Source: an uncultured Sphingopyxis sp. (lineage in GTDB: Bacteria > Pseudomonadota > Alphaproteobacteria > Sphingomonadales > Sphingomonadaceae). From it: DNA of 64,000 nucleotides. Below, in pieces: positions 34,181 through 42,848 of the stretch; position 1 is the first letter of the stretch; each line of letters starts with the position of its first letter. The notes under the pieces were generated by a model. That model had not been told where the DNA came from. It made no database searches and saw only the letters and a program-made list of their open reading frames with translations. The position numbers were made by a program, and so were the translations under genes. Location: assembly GCF_900078365.1 (NCBI RefSeq), contig NZ_LT598653.1, positions 2,666,001 through 2,730,000 of the forward strand. The letters are read 5' to 3'.

Positions 34181-34893
34181 CGGCAGACCGACCAGCCGCC
34201 CGTCCGCGCCGCCATGTCGAAATGGAAATGATTGGCGTGCGCCGCATCATGGTCGGGAGAGAGGACGGTGCTGAACAGGTCGCACGATCCGTCGCGGACG
34301 TCGTGGAGGAATTCGCTGCGCTTGTCGCCGGGTTCCCAATCATTGATCAGCGCGATCCGCGTCCCGTCGGCGAGGACGAAGGCGGAGATGTCGATCGCAT
34401 TGGCGGTCGAATGCTCGCTCTGCGCCTGCTGTCCCGCGATCTTGCGGCAGTTGTAGCTGCCGAGATTTTCGAGCTCGACCACTTTCTGCCCGAAATATTT
34501 CTGCGCCAGCGGCTGGACCACGTCGCGGTCCCAGATCGCCAGCGCCGCGGTCACCGCGCACCCCGGCGCCGCGCCCGCGGGCCGCATCGTCGGTACGAAG
34601 CGGTTGCCGGTCAGGATCATGCGCTGGCTCGCGCGGCACATCCCGTCGCCGACGGGCGGCCGCCGCAGATAGCCGGCACCCGCGCGGTCGAAGGCGGCGA
34701 AGCAGGCGGCATCGTCCCCGGCGAACGCGATCAGCTTGCGGCGCGTCGCCCATCCTTGCGGATGCGCGAGCTCGAAGCGCGCGCCGGGGAAATGCTGGGG
34801 ATGGTCGCGCGCCCACTGCATGCCGAAAATCGCGCCGATCGTCAGCAATATCGCGGCGGCGAACCAGATCAGATAGGGGCGGAGAGTCTTCAT
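34177..34893 (-). CDS. Extensin-like family protein with N-terminal membrane anchor
   Basis: 238 residues. One N-terminal hydrophobic helix (YLIWFAAAILLTIGAIFGMQW) is followed by the extensin-like C-terminal domain: PPVGDGMCRASQ, VTAALAIWDRDVVQPLAQK, GSYNCRKIAGQQAQSEHSTA, then AIDISAFVLADG and ANHFHFDM. The paired Cys and the His/Asp residues resemble LAS-type (D-Ala-D-Ala peptidase-like) zinc sites. It is probably a periplasmic cell-wall-related protein; function unproven. It overlaps sufA at the 3' end. Confidence 0.85.
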   Translation of the reverse strand: MKTLRPYLIWFAAAILLTIGAIFGMQWARDHPQHFPGARFELAHPQGWATRRKLIAFAGDDAACFAAFDRAGAGYLRRPPVGDGMCRASQRMILTGNRFVPTMRPAGAAPGCAVTAALAIWDRDVVQPLAQKYFGQKVVELENLGSYNCRKIAGQQAQSEHSTANAIDISAFVLADGTRIALINDWEPGDKRSEFLHDVRDGSCDLFSTVLSPDHDAAHANHFHFDMAARTGGWSVCR

Positions 34894-34961
34894 GGGTTTC
34901 GCTTCACCGGTGCCGCAAATTACCGCTTGGCGAAAGCATTTTGCGGCTCGATAGGTTCCGC

Positions 34962-36506
34962 ATGGCGACACGCTCGATCCTGATCGTCGGCGGCGGCACA
35001 GCGGGATGGCTGACCGCCGCCTATCTCGCGCGCTTTTTCGACCTGCCGCGCAACCCGCGCCTGTCGATCACCCTGCTGGCGTCGGACGAGATCGGCAGCA
35101 TTGGCGTCGGCGAAGGCGCCTTTCCGACGATCCGCGATACGCTGCGGTTCATCGGCATCGACGAAAGCGCGTTCGTGCGCGCGACGTCGGCGACCTTCAA
35201 GCAGGGCATCCGGTTCGACGATTGGGTGCGCACGCCCAAAGCCGGCCGGTCGAGCCATTTCCTGCACCCCTTCGAGCCGCCCTTTCATGGCGACGGACAC
35301 AGCCTCGTCGCCTATTGGCTGCTCCAGGAAGAAAAGACGCGGCGGCCGTTCGCCGAGGCGATGACCATCCAGAACCGCGTCGCCGAAGCGCAGCGCGCGC
35401 CCAAACGCCCCGGCGAGGGTGAGTTCAGCGGGCCGCTGAACTATGCCTATCATTTCGACGCCGCGCGGCTCGCCGGAATCCTCTCGGCACAGGCGAGCGC
35501 GATGGGGGTCGCGCATCTCGGCGGGACGCTCACGGGGGTTGCACTCGATCCCGAAAGCGGCGCGATCGATCATGTCGTCACCGCCGAGCATGGTCCGCTC
35601 GCCGCCGACCTTTACATCGACTGTTCGGGTTTCCGCGCCGAACTGATCGGCGGCGCGTTGCAATCGCCTTTCCGGCGCGTGAAGCACCAGCTGTTCACCG
35701 ACCGCGCGCTGGCGTGCAAGCTGCCCTATGACCGTCCCGACGTGCCGATCGAAAGCTATACGATCGCCGCGGCGCACGAGGCGGGGTGGATATGGGACAT
35801 CGGCCTGGCGGGCGCGCGCGGCCTCGGCTGCGTCTATTCGAGCGATCATCTCAGCGACGATCGCGCTGCGGAAATCCTCGCGAACTATACGGGCAGACGG
35901 AGCGATGACGTCGCCGTGCGGTCGATTCCGTTCGAGGCCGGCTATCGCCCCGCCGCATGGGTCGGGAATTGCGTCGCGGTCGGGCTATCGGGGGGCTTCC
36001 TCGAACCGCTCGAATCGACGGGACTCGTGATGATCGAGACCGCAGCGGCGATGATCGCGGAGATGTTCCCGCTGAACGGGCCGGTCGCCGCGCCGGCGCG
36101 GCGGTTCAACGAACTGATGGCGGCGCGCTACGACAATATCATCAACTTTCTGAAGCTCCATTATTGCCTGAGCCAGCGCCGCGAGGCCTTTTGGCGCGAC
36201 AATGGCGACCCGGCGTCGATCCCCGACCGGCTGGCGCAATTGCTGGAGGAATGGCGCTATCGCCCGCCGAGCCGCTTCGATTTCATCCTCGACCTCGAAA
36301 GCTTCGCGCCCTTCAACTATCAATATATCCTCTATGGCATGGAGTTTCGCACCGATCTGTCGCCGGTGCGCGAGGATTTCCCCGACGTGGCCGAGGCCGA
36401 ACGCATCTTTGCCCGGATCAGGAGCTTCGGCGACCGCGCGGCGAACGAACTGCCGGCGCACCGCGCGATGATCGATCAGATCAACGCGGGCGCGGCAACA
36501 GCCTGA
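34962..36506 (+). CDS. Flavin-dependent tryptophan halogenase family protein
   Basis: 514 residues. The FAD motif is VGGGTAGWLTAAYLAR. The Lys equivalent to PrnA Lys79 is in TFKQGIRFDDW and the Glu equivalent to Glu346 is in SGGFLEPLESTG, so the known catalytic pair is present. The WxWxIP signature reads GWIWDIGL, with Gly for Pro. FADH2-dependent halogenases chlorinate indoles and other substrates; related sphingomonad proteins are often found with TonB receptors and act on unknown substrates. No biosynthetic cluster or flavin reductase is next to it here. Confidence 0.88.
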   Translation: MATRSILIVGGGTAGWLTAAYLARFFDLPRNPRLSITLLASDEIGSIGVGEGAFPTIRDTLRFIGIDESAFVRATSATFKQGIRFDDWVRTPKAGRSSHFLHPFEPPFHGDGHSLVAYWLLQEEKTRRPFAEAMTIQNRVAEAQRAPKRPGEGEFSGPLNYAYHFDAARLAGILSAQASAMGVAHLGGTLTGVALDPESGAIDHVVTAEHGPLAADLYIDCSGFRAELIGGALQSPFRRVKHQLFTDRALACKLPYDRPDVPIESYTIAAAHEAGWIWDIGLAGARGLGCVYSSDHLSDDRAAEILANYTGRRSDDVAVRSIPFEAGYRPAAWVGNCVAVGLSGGFLEPLESTGLVMIETAAAMIAEMFPLNGPVAAPARRFNELMAARYDNIINFLKLHYCLSQRREAFWRDNGDPASIPDRLAQLLEEWRYRPPSRFDFILDLESFAPFNYQYILYGMEFRTDLSPVREDFPDVAEAERIFARIRSFGDRAANELPAHRAMIDQINAGAATA

Positions 36507-37895
36507 TCAGGCGGGTTCGACCGCCAGCTGGCCCGCGCCCTGCGGCGCTTCGGGTCCGTCGGTGCCGAGTTGGCCGAGTTCGCCCGTCTCGCGCGCCTTG
36601 CGGCCATAGACGATCTCGAACAGCGGCCCTGCCATCACGGTGGTGATGATCGCCATCAGCACCATCATCGAGAAGAGCGTCGGGCCGATGATCCCTTTTT
36701 GCAGCCCGATGTTGATGATGATCAGTTCCATCAACCCGCGCGCGTTCATCAATGCGCCGATACCCATCGCGGTCCGGTTGTCTTCCCCAGCGATCCGCGC
36801 CGCGAGCCAGCAGGCGCCGAATTTCGCCGCGATCGAGACGAGGAGGATGCCGAAGGCGAGCGCGAGCAAGGTCAGGCTGTTCACCGTGTCGAGCCGGGTG
36901 TTGAGCCCCGAGTAAGTGAAGAAGACCGGAACAAGCAGGATCGTGATCGGGCTGATCTTGCGCTTGATCTCTTCGGTCAGCTTGCCGCGCGGCATGCAGG
37001 CGCCGAGGATGAAGCCGCCGAACACCGCGTGGATGCCCGCGGCGTCCATGACGAAGGCGCAGAGCGCGAAGAGCATCAGCACGATCGACAGCATCGTGTC
37101 GCTCATTTCGCCGCGTTCCTCGACGATGCGGCCGAGCGGCACGAGCAGCCGGCGTCCGATGAAGAACATGAAGAGCGCAAAGCTGAGCCCGCCGACGATC
37201 GCGATCAGCGCGATCCCGGGGCCGCCGCCGAAGGTCGCGAGCACGATCGCGAGCACGCACCATGACACCGCATCATCGAACGCGCCGGCGGTCAGCGAAA
37301 GCGTGCCAAGCGCGGTGTCGGCAAGGCCGCGTTCGTTGATGATGCGCGCGAGCATCGGGAAAGCGGTCAACGCGATGCACGCGCCCATGAACAGCGTCGC
37401 GCCGCCCTGGCTCAGCCCCTCGGTGAAGAGGCCGGGAACATCGAGCAGAAAAGGTGTGATCAGCGCGGCGAACAGGAAGGGCGCGACAATGCCGGCCGCC
37501 GACACGCCCATCGCGCTTTTCGCCTTCGACTGGAAATGGTCGAGCCGGAGCGTCGTGCCGACGAGGAACATGTAGAGCCCGACGCCGACCTGCGCGCAGA
37601 CATAGAGGATATTGCGCGTTTCCTTAGGGAAGAGCGCCGCCTGAAATTCGGGAAAGAAGAGGCCGAAGAGCGAGGGGCCGATGAGGACGCCCGCGATCAT
37701 CTCGCCGACCACCTGCGGCTGGCCGAGATATTTTTTTGCGGCCCAGCCGACGGCGCGGCAGACGAGCAGAATCACCGCGATCTGGAGAAAGAAATGAATG
37801 CTGAAATCGGTCGGCGTATAGCTCGCCGCCGAATGAACCGCGGGCCCGTGCGCACCGAGGACATCGCCGATTGCACCGAGCAGCTCATCGAACAT
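36507..37895 (-). CDS. Monovalent cation:proton antiporter, CPA2 family
   Basis: 462 residues with about 12 membrane segments. The CPA2 elements are GEMIAGVLIGPSLFG, the unwound-helix region with ALTAFPMLARI and LTAGAFDDAVSW (the ion-binding Asp pair), and FGGFILGACMPRG. No C-terminal TrkA domain is present. It exchanges Na+ or K+ for H+ across the inner membrane. The ATG at 37895 was chosen over a TTG twelve bases upstream. Its stop abuts that of the convergent halogenase gene. Confidence 0.9.
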   Translation of the reverse strand: MFDELLGAIGDVLGAHGPAVHSAASYTPTDFSIHFFLQIAVILLVCRAVGWAAKKYLGQPQVVGEMIAGVLIGPSLFGLFFPEFQAALFPKETRNILYVCAQVGVGLYMFLVGTTLRLDHFQSKAKSAMGVSAAGIVAPFLFAALITPFLLDVPGLFTEGLSQGGATLFMGACIALTAFPMLARIINERGLADTALGTLSLTAGAFDDAVSWCVLAIVLATFGGGPGIALIAIVGGLSFALFMFFIGRRLLVPLGRIVEERGEMSDTMLSIVLMLFALCAFVMDAAGIHAVFGGFILGACMPRGKLTEEIKRKISPITILLVPVFFTYSGLNTRLDTVNSLTLLALAFGILLVSIAAKFGACWLAARIAGEDNRTAMGIGALMNARGLMELIIINIGLQKGIIGPTLFSMMVLMAIITTVMAGPLFEIVYGRKARETGELGQLGTDGPEAPQGAGQLAVEPA

Positions 37896-38077
37896 ATTTA
37901 ATACCAATTTCCCTCTCCCACCGTAACGCCCGCGATCTGAATAACGCCGCGATGCGCCCGTTCCCGCTATCAGGAGACATGAAAGCGCCGCCGGCGCAAC
38001 CGCAGAAACGTGATTGGGCGCGCCCGCTGCCCTCGATTTCGGGCACCGCGATCATTTTTGTTGCCGGGTCGCCACAG

Positions 38078-38110
38078 TGTAGTAACATACCTACATGTGA
38101 ACGATCACAT
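38078..38110. promoter_or_regulatory. Two adjacent dyads, candidate operator of the toxin-antitoxin pair
   Basis: TGTAG (38078-38082) and CTACA (38091-38095) form one dyad. ATGTGA (38095-38100) and TCACAT (38105-38110) form a second, perfect one with a 4-base spacer. They lie about 35 bases before the antitoxin start, where Phd/YefM-type antitoxins bind to repress their operon. Confidence 0.6.
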
Positions 38111-38142
38111 TATGCCATGTTTTTGCACAAGCGAGAGATGTG

Positions 38143-38382
38143 ATGAAGCGCGTCACGAGCCGCGAACTCAATCAGGACGTCAGCCGCGCGAAGCGATTCG
38201 CGCTCGTCGAGCCGGTGTTCGTCACCGACCGCGGGCGCCCCACGCATGTGCTGATCAGCATCGACGCCTGGCGGCAACTGAGCGGCGAGCGCGAGACCAT
38301 GACGCAGCTGCTCGCCGCCCCGCCCGGCGACATCGCGCTTGATCGCACGCATCTGCGCAAGGCACTGGACGGGCGCCCCTGA
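38143..38382 (+). CDS. Phd/YefM-type antitoxin
   Basis: 79 residues. The N-terminal DNA-binding part has VTSRELNQDVSRAKRFAL, then VFVTDRGRPTHVLISIDAWRQL, the standard Phd/YefM pattern (VTxxGxPxxVLxS). The acidic C-terminal tail would wrap the toxin. The ATG at 38143 was chosen; a GTG three bases earlier is possible. Its stop overlaps the toxin ATG (TGATG), so both are made from one message. Confidence 0.88.
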   Translation: MKRVTSRELNQDVSRAKRFALVEPVFVTDRGRPTHVLISIDAWRQLSGERETMTQLLAAPPGDIALDRTHLRKALDGRP

Positions 38383-38876
38383 TGTTTCTGCTCGACGCCG
38401 AGATTCTGTTCGACCTGCGTCACGCCCGCGCCGATGGCGACGGCGCGGCGCTCGCCGGATGGGCGCAGCGCACGTCGCGCCAGTCGATGTTCCTGTCGGC
38501 GCTCTCGCTCGTCGAGCTGGAGAATGGCGCCGCGCTGGCTACGAAGCAGAGCAAGGCGGCCGGCGCGGCGTGGCGCGACTGGATCGACGGCCAGTTGCTG
38601 CCGGCGTTCGAGGGCCGCGTGCTGCCGGTCGATCTGCCGATTGCGCGCCGGCGGGCGGCACTCACGCTCGGCAACGATCGCGACGCGCTGCTCGCCGCAA
38701 CCGCGCTCGAACATGGGCTGGCGTTCGTCACCTATCGCACGGCGGCGTTTCGCGGGACACGGATCAAGCTGCTCGATCCCAGCCGCGCCGCGCCCGATGC
38801 CGGCGACGATGGCGACTGGCGCGAGGCGACGCGCGGACGGTCGCCGTGGATACGGAACCTGTTTATTCGAGGGTGA
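38382..38876 (+). CDS. PIN-domain toxin (VapC-type ribonuclease)
   Basis: 164 residues. The acidic residues of the PIN site are present: D5 in MFLLDAEILFDL, Glu in LSLVELENG, and Asp in NDRDALLAATALEHGL, followed by LAFVTYRTAAFRGTRIKLLDP (the usual VTRNxxDF is altered). VapC toxins cleave tRNA or rRNA with Mg2+. The C-terminus is about 25 residues longer than usual. It is paired with the antitoxin and followed by a family C repeat. Confidence 0.87.
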   Translation: MFLLDAEILFDLRHARADGDGAALAGWAQRTSRQSMFLSALSLVELENGAALATKQSKAAGAAWRDWIDGQLLPAFEGRVLPVDLPIARRRAALTLGNDRDALLAATALEHGLAFVTYRTAAFRGTRIKLLDPSRAAPDAGDDGDWREATRGRSPWIRNLFIRG

Positions 38877-38936
38877 GAGTTGGACGCCTGGGTGTAGAGG
38901 AGGTGACGGCTAGCGGCCGGTAGCGGCCGTTCTTCT

Positions 38937-39052
38937 CCCCTCCCGCTTGCGGGAGGGGCTGGGGGTGGGCAGCGGCGGTGCGATTGCCCACCCCGCTGCA
39001 ACTAGCGAACAAGTTCGCAAGTTTCGCTGCCCCTCCCGCCTGCGGGAGGGGA
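38937..39052. repeat. Palindromic repeat, family C
   Basis: Complete copy with CCCCTCCCGCTTGCGGGAGG ends and the CGCTGCAACTAGCGAACAAG / TTCGCAAGTTTCGCTGCCCC module. It lies between the convergent toxin and P450 genes and may end transcription in both directions. Confidence 0.85.
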
Positions 39053-39110
39053 AACCAGTTCAACAGCTCAACGGCTGCTCCCCACCCTGAAGCTGCCCCT
39101 CCTCGTCCGC

Positions 39111-40517
39111 CTACAGCGGGACGAAGCTCACCGTCAGCCCGTCCTTGGGCCGCGGGATAGGCAGCACCTGCCATTCGGGCGCATAGCCCTCCGCCACGGT
39201 GATGCGGTGCGTCGTGACGACATGGTGGAAGAAGATTTTCGCCTGCATGTAGGCGAAGTGCAGCCCGAGACACATATGCGCGCCGCCGCCGAAGGGCACC
39301 CAGGCATATTTGTGCCGCTCGCGCGCGACCTCGGGCGAAAAGCGCATCGGGTCGAACTTTTCGGGCTCGGGCCAATGCTCCTCCATCATATGCGTATAGG
39401 CGGGGCTGACGCCGACCGACGTGCCCGCCGGGATGCGATAGCCGCCATATTCGAAATCCTTCAATGCGCGGCGCGGGAAGCTCGGCACCGGGGGCACGAG
39501 CCGCAGGGCTTCCTTGAACGCCCATTCGGTCATTTCGAGCTGGCCGAGGCTGTTATGCCCGACGCCCTCCCCCGCCGGCGCGACGCTCAGCATTTCCTCG
39601 CGCAGCCGGTCCTGCCATTCGGGATGACGCGCGAGTTCCCAGACGAGCGTGGTGATCGAGCTGGTGATCGTATCGTGCGCCGCCATCATCAGGAAGTTCA
39701 TATGGTCGACGATCGCCTCGACCGACATATATTCGCCATCGTCGTCGCGCGTGCGGCAGATCTGGCTGAACATGTCCTCGCCGCTGCCCTCGCGCCGTTC
39801 GGGCACCATCTTGCCGAAATAATCGACCAGAAAGGCGCGTCCCTTCGCGCCGCGGCCCATCGCGGTGAAGGGCAAGGGCACGCGCACGACGCCGATCGAC
39901 GCCTGCACCATGTCGACGAAGGCCTTGTTGACCTTGTCCGCCTCCGGCCCCCAGGGAATGCCGAGAAAGCTCGTCGCGGCGAGGTCGAGCGTCAGTTCCT
40001 TGATCGCCGGATAGAATTTGAAGGTCTTGCCGCTCCACTGGCCGATGCGGGCCTTGATCCCCTCGTTCAGCGAGTCGGCATAATGGCGCATCGGCTCGGG
40101 CTTGAACGCCACCGAGAGTATCTTGCGGTCGGCGCGATGCTTTTCGAAGTCCATCAGCATCAGCCCGCGCGGGAAGAGCAGGTTGAGCACCGGCCCCCAG
40201 CCCTGTTCGGACGAGAAGATTTTCTCGCGGTCGAACATGATCAGCTCGTTCGCTTCGGGCCCGTGCAGCGCGACGCTGCGCCCGCCGAAGCTGTTGTTGC
40301 GATAGACGCGGCCATATTTGGCGACCATGCGGCGCGTGAAAGCGGGATAGTCGCGAAGCTGCTCGAGCGTATTGCCGAGGATCGGCATGCCGTCCTCGCC
40401 CGGGATATGGTCGATCGCGCTGTCGGCGTTGCGCGGCAGCCAATGCCGCGTGTCGGGACCGAAACGCTTTTCGGACCACTGGCTTCTGGCAGGCTGGATA
40501 TTCGTCGGCGCGTTCAT
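39111..40517 (-). CDS. Cytochrome P450
   Basis: 468 residues. Heme-binding loop FGGGAHMCLGLHFA with the axial Cys, I-helix MMAAHDTITSS (Asp-Thr oxygen activation pair), and ExxR in EALRLVPP. The N-terminus lacks a membrane anchor, so it should be soluble and need a separate ferredoxin and reductase, neither of which is nearby. The PGEDGMPILGNTLEQL beginning resembles fatty-acid or terpenoid hydroxylases of the CYP120/26 kind. Substrate unknown. Confidence 0.93.
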   Translation of the reverse strand: MNAPTNIQPARSQWSEKRFGPDTRHWLPRNADSAIDHIPGEDGMPILGNTLEQLRDYPAFTRRMVAKYGRVYRNNSFGGRSVALHGPEANELIMFDREKIFSSEQGWGPVLNLLFPRGLMLMDFEKHRADRKILSVAFKPEPMRHYADSLNEGIKARIGQWSGKTFKFYPAIKELTLDLAATSFLGIPWGPEADKVNKAFVDMVQASIGVVRVPLPFTAMGRGAKGRAFLVDYFGKMVPERREGSGEDMFSQICRTRDDDGEYMSVEAIVDHMNFLMMAAHDTITSSITTLVWELARHPEWQDRLREEMLSVAPAGEGVGHNSLGQLEMTEWAFKEALRLVPPVPSFPRRALKDFEYGGYRIPAGTSVGVSPAYTHMMEEHWPEPEKFDPMRFSPEVARERHKYAWVPFGGGAHMCLGLHFAYMQAKIFFHHVVTTHRITVAEGYAPEWQVLPIPRPKDGLTVSFVPL

Positions 40518-40690
40518 CGGTCGATCCCTTGTCCAATATGTTCAGGCGCCAGGCGTAACCAACTACTGACATCGATGCAAGTAACGCCTTTCCGGACGCG
40601 GGACGGCATTCACCGCAAATTCAACTCGACTCGTGCAATTTGCTGATCGAGCGACGGGTCGCAACCGTTGGACCCCAAAGGACAAAGCCC

Positions 40691-41431
40691 ATGGCGAAGA
40701 GTTTGAAGCGTCCCCTTTCCATCGCACTCGGCGCGCTTGCCGCGACGACGCTCGGCGGCTGCTATTATGGCGACGTCTATGGCGCGAGCTACGCATCGGG
40801 CGGCGATTGCGCCGCGCGCTATGGCAACGCTTATTACGACTATGACGGCTATGCCTATGACGACGGCTATGGCTATGACTGTTACGACGCGTCGGATTAT
40901 GGCAGCGGGTTCGTGAACATCGGGTTCGGCGGCGGCTGGTACGACGATTATTACTATCCCGGCTATGGGATGTGGATGTTCGACAATTATCGCAATCGCT
41001 ATCCGCTGCGCGGCCAGTATCTCAACTATTGGGGCGGGCGCCGCGCCTGGTGGAAACATCACGGCGGGCGCAAGGACTGGAAGCCGGGTCGTCCCGGCGG
41101 CTGGCATCGTGGCGACCACGACGGACGGCCGGACCGCCCCGGCAGATGGCATCGCGGCGATCGCGATGATGACGGCCCGCGCGGCACGCGGCCGGGACGC
41201 CCGGACAGGCCGCCGGTAGCGGGCAATCCGGGACGCCCCGATCGCGGCCCCGGCGCGGGTCGTCCCCGCCCCGGCCGCGACGTCGCTTCGCCGCCGCGCC
41301 CCGCTCCTTCGGCCCGGCCCGTCCGCGGCCCGCGCCCTGCCCCGGCGGTGCGCAGTGCGCCCGTGCAGCGCGCGACGCCGCCGGCCGGCCGCGCGCGGAG
41401 CGACCGGGCGAACAAGACGCGTCCCGATTGA
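40691..41431 (+). CDS. Tyr-rich, then Arg/Pro/Gly-rich putative lipoprotein
   Basis: 246 residues of strongly biased sequence. A signal peptide with lipobox TLGGC is followed by about 80 residues dense in Tyr, Asp and Gly (YYDYDGYAYDDGYGYD), then about 140 residues rich in Arg, Pro, Gly and Asp with RPGRPDRP-like repeats. AAAGGA stands before the ATG. The low-complexity mature part is probably disordered, basic, and located in the periplasm or at the outer membrane. Similar proteins are found in sphingomonads without known function. Confidence 0.72.
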   Translation: MAKSLKRPLSIALGALAATTLGGCYYGDVYGASYASGGDCAARYGNAYYDYDGYAYDDGYGYDCYDASDYGSGFVNIGFGGGWYDDYYYPGYGMWMFDNYRNRYPLRGQYLNYWGGRRAWWKHHGGRKDWKPGRPGGWHRGDHDGRPDRPGRWHRGDRDDDGPRGTRPGRPDRPPVAGNPGRPDRGPGAGRPRPGRDVASPPRPAPSARPVRGPRPAPAVRSAPVQRATPPAGRARSDRANKTRPD

Positions 41432-41472
41432 TTCTCAGGCCGATTGATTCTCAGGCCGATTGATCGTCAGGC
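41425..41472. repeat. Three tandem 16-bp units over the ends of two convergent genes
   Basis: CGATTGATTCTCAGGC occurs twice in a row (41425-41440, 41441-41456) and is followed by CGATTGATCGTCAGGC (41457-41472). The first unit contains the stop codon of the Tyr-rich protein and the last one the stop codon of the minus-strand symporter. It is most simply a slippage duplication. Confidence 0.9.
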
Positions 41473-42798
41473 GGGCGGGCCGGCTCCTGCCGGCTCCCCG
41501 CCCTTGACCCCCGCCGACACCACCGTCGCCGCGACGAGATCGCCGATGACGTTGAGCGTCGTGCGGCACATGTCGAGGAAGCGATCGACGCCGAGGATCA
41601 GCCCGATCCCCTCGGGCGGCACGCCGACCGAGGCGAGGATCAGCGCGATCACCGGCAGCGATCCCGCGGGCACGCCCGCCGTCCCGATCCCGCCGAGGAT
41701 GCAGACCAGCATCACGACGACCTGCTGCTGAAGCGTCAGGTCGATGCCGAAGAATTGGGCGAGGAAGATCACGGTCACCCCCTCGAACATCGCGGTGCCG
41801 TTCTGGTTCGCGGTCGCCCCGATGGTCAGCACAAAGCGCGCGACCCGGTCGGGCAGGTGCAGCCGATCGTGCGCGACGCGCAGCGCGGTCGGCAGCGTCG
41901 CGTTCGACGAAGCGGTGGCAAAGGCCATGACGAACGCTTCCTGTGTCTCGTGGAAGAAGGCGACGGGCGATTTTCGGGCGAGCGTCTTGAGCAGCACGGG
42001 AAAGACGACGAACATCTGGAGCGCGAGCGCGAACAGCACCACGCCGACGAACGCCGACAGGCGGATGATGAGGTCCCAGCCGAACTGCGCGGCGAGGTTG
42101 AACATGAAGCAGAAGACGGCGATCGGCGCGAGCTGGATGACGAGGCCGATCAGCTTCATCACCACCTCGAACACCCCTTCGATCGCGGTCTTCAGCGTCT
42201 CGGTGCGCGGGGTGCTCACCAGCATCAATCCGATGCCGAAAAACAGCGCAAAGAACATCACCGCGAGCACGTCGTTCGCACCCATCGCCGCGAAGATATT
42301 GTCGGGGACGATCGCCACGACCGCGTCCATCCCCGATTTCGATTCGCCCGCGCGATCGGCGATCGCCTGCGCGCCCGCGGCGCCCTCCGCCATCAGCGAA
42401 CGCGCGAGCGCCGGGTCGACCCCGGCGCCCGGCTGGAGCAGGTTGACGACGGCCAGGCTGATGACGACCGAGATCGTCGACACCGCGACCGTATAGACGA
42501 GCGTACGCAGACCGACCGATTTCAGCGCGCGCATCTCTCCCATTTCGGCGACGCCGACGATCAGCGCCGAGACGAGCAGCGGGATGACGAGCATGAAGAG
42601 CAGGCGCAGGAATATCTGCCCGAGCGGCCCCGTCACATAGGCGGTGACCGTTTCGACCCACGCCGCGTCCGGCGCGCCATAATGGACGGCGAGACCGATG
42701 GCGAGGCCGGCAAGGAAGCCGGCGAGCATTCGCCAGCGCAGCCGCCGGGCACGCATCTCGTCACGCTCGGCTTCGTCGATCGCCGCTGCTTCGGCCAT
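41467..42798 (-). CDS. Dicarboxylate/amino acid:cation symporter (DAACS family), copy 1
   Basis: 443 residues, about eight membrane helices and two hairpins. The signatures are ASSNATLPTALR (serine-rich hairpin), TIGATANQNGTAMFEG, GGIGTAGVPAGSLP and DRFLDMCRTTLNVIGD, which bind substrate and Na+ or H+ in GltPh-like transporters. It carries acidic amino acids or C4-dicarboxylates inward. It lies 50 bases after copy 2 on the same strand, so both are likely in one operon. Confidence 0.93.
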   Translation of the reverse strand: MAEAAAIDEAERDEMRARRLRWRMLAGFLAGLAIGLAVHYGAPDAAWVETVTAYVTGPLGQIFLRLLFMLVIPLLVSALIVGVAEMGEMRALKSVGLRTLVYTVAVSTISVVISLAVVNLLQPGAGVDPALARSLMAEGAAGAQAIADRAGESKSGMDAVVAIVPDNIFAAMGANDVLAVMFFALFFGIGLMLVSTPRTETLKTAIEGVFEVVMKLIGLVIQLAPIAVFCFMFNLAAQFGWDLIIRLSAFVGVVLFALALQMFVVFPVLLKTLARKSPVAFFHETQEAFVMAFATASSNATLPTALRVAHDRLHLPDRVARFVLTIGATANQNGTAMFEGVTVIFLAQFFGIDLTLQQQVVVMLVCILGGIGTAGVPAGSLPVIALILASVGVPPEGIGLILGVDRFLDMCRTTLNVIGDLVAATVVSAGVKGGEPAGAGPPA

Positions 42799-42848
42799 GG
42801 TTCGGCTCCTCGTTCGCCCCGATCGGGCGCGGCAGGCAGCCCCGTGCG

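Noticed and set aside
37979..38143. A 54-codon open frame before the antitoxin, with an AGGAG close to its ATG
   Set aside because: The spacing to the ATG is only two bases, the frame crosses the probable operator and overlaps the antitoxin start, and the composition is not protein-like.
34962..40517. Halogenase and P450 genes considered as part of a natural product cluster
   Set aside because: Between them lie an antiporter and a toxin-antitoxin pair, and no synthase, reductase or ferredoxin is nearby.
40518..40690. GGCGCCAGGCGT stretch upstream of the P450 gene as an operator
   Set aside because: The symmetry is short and broken, and common in this GC-rich DNA; not enough to claim a site.
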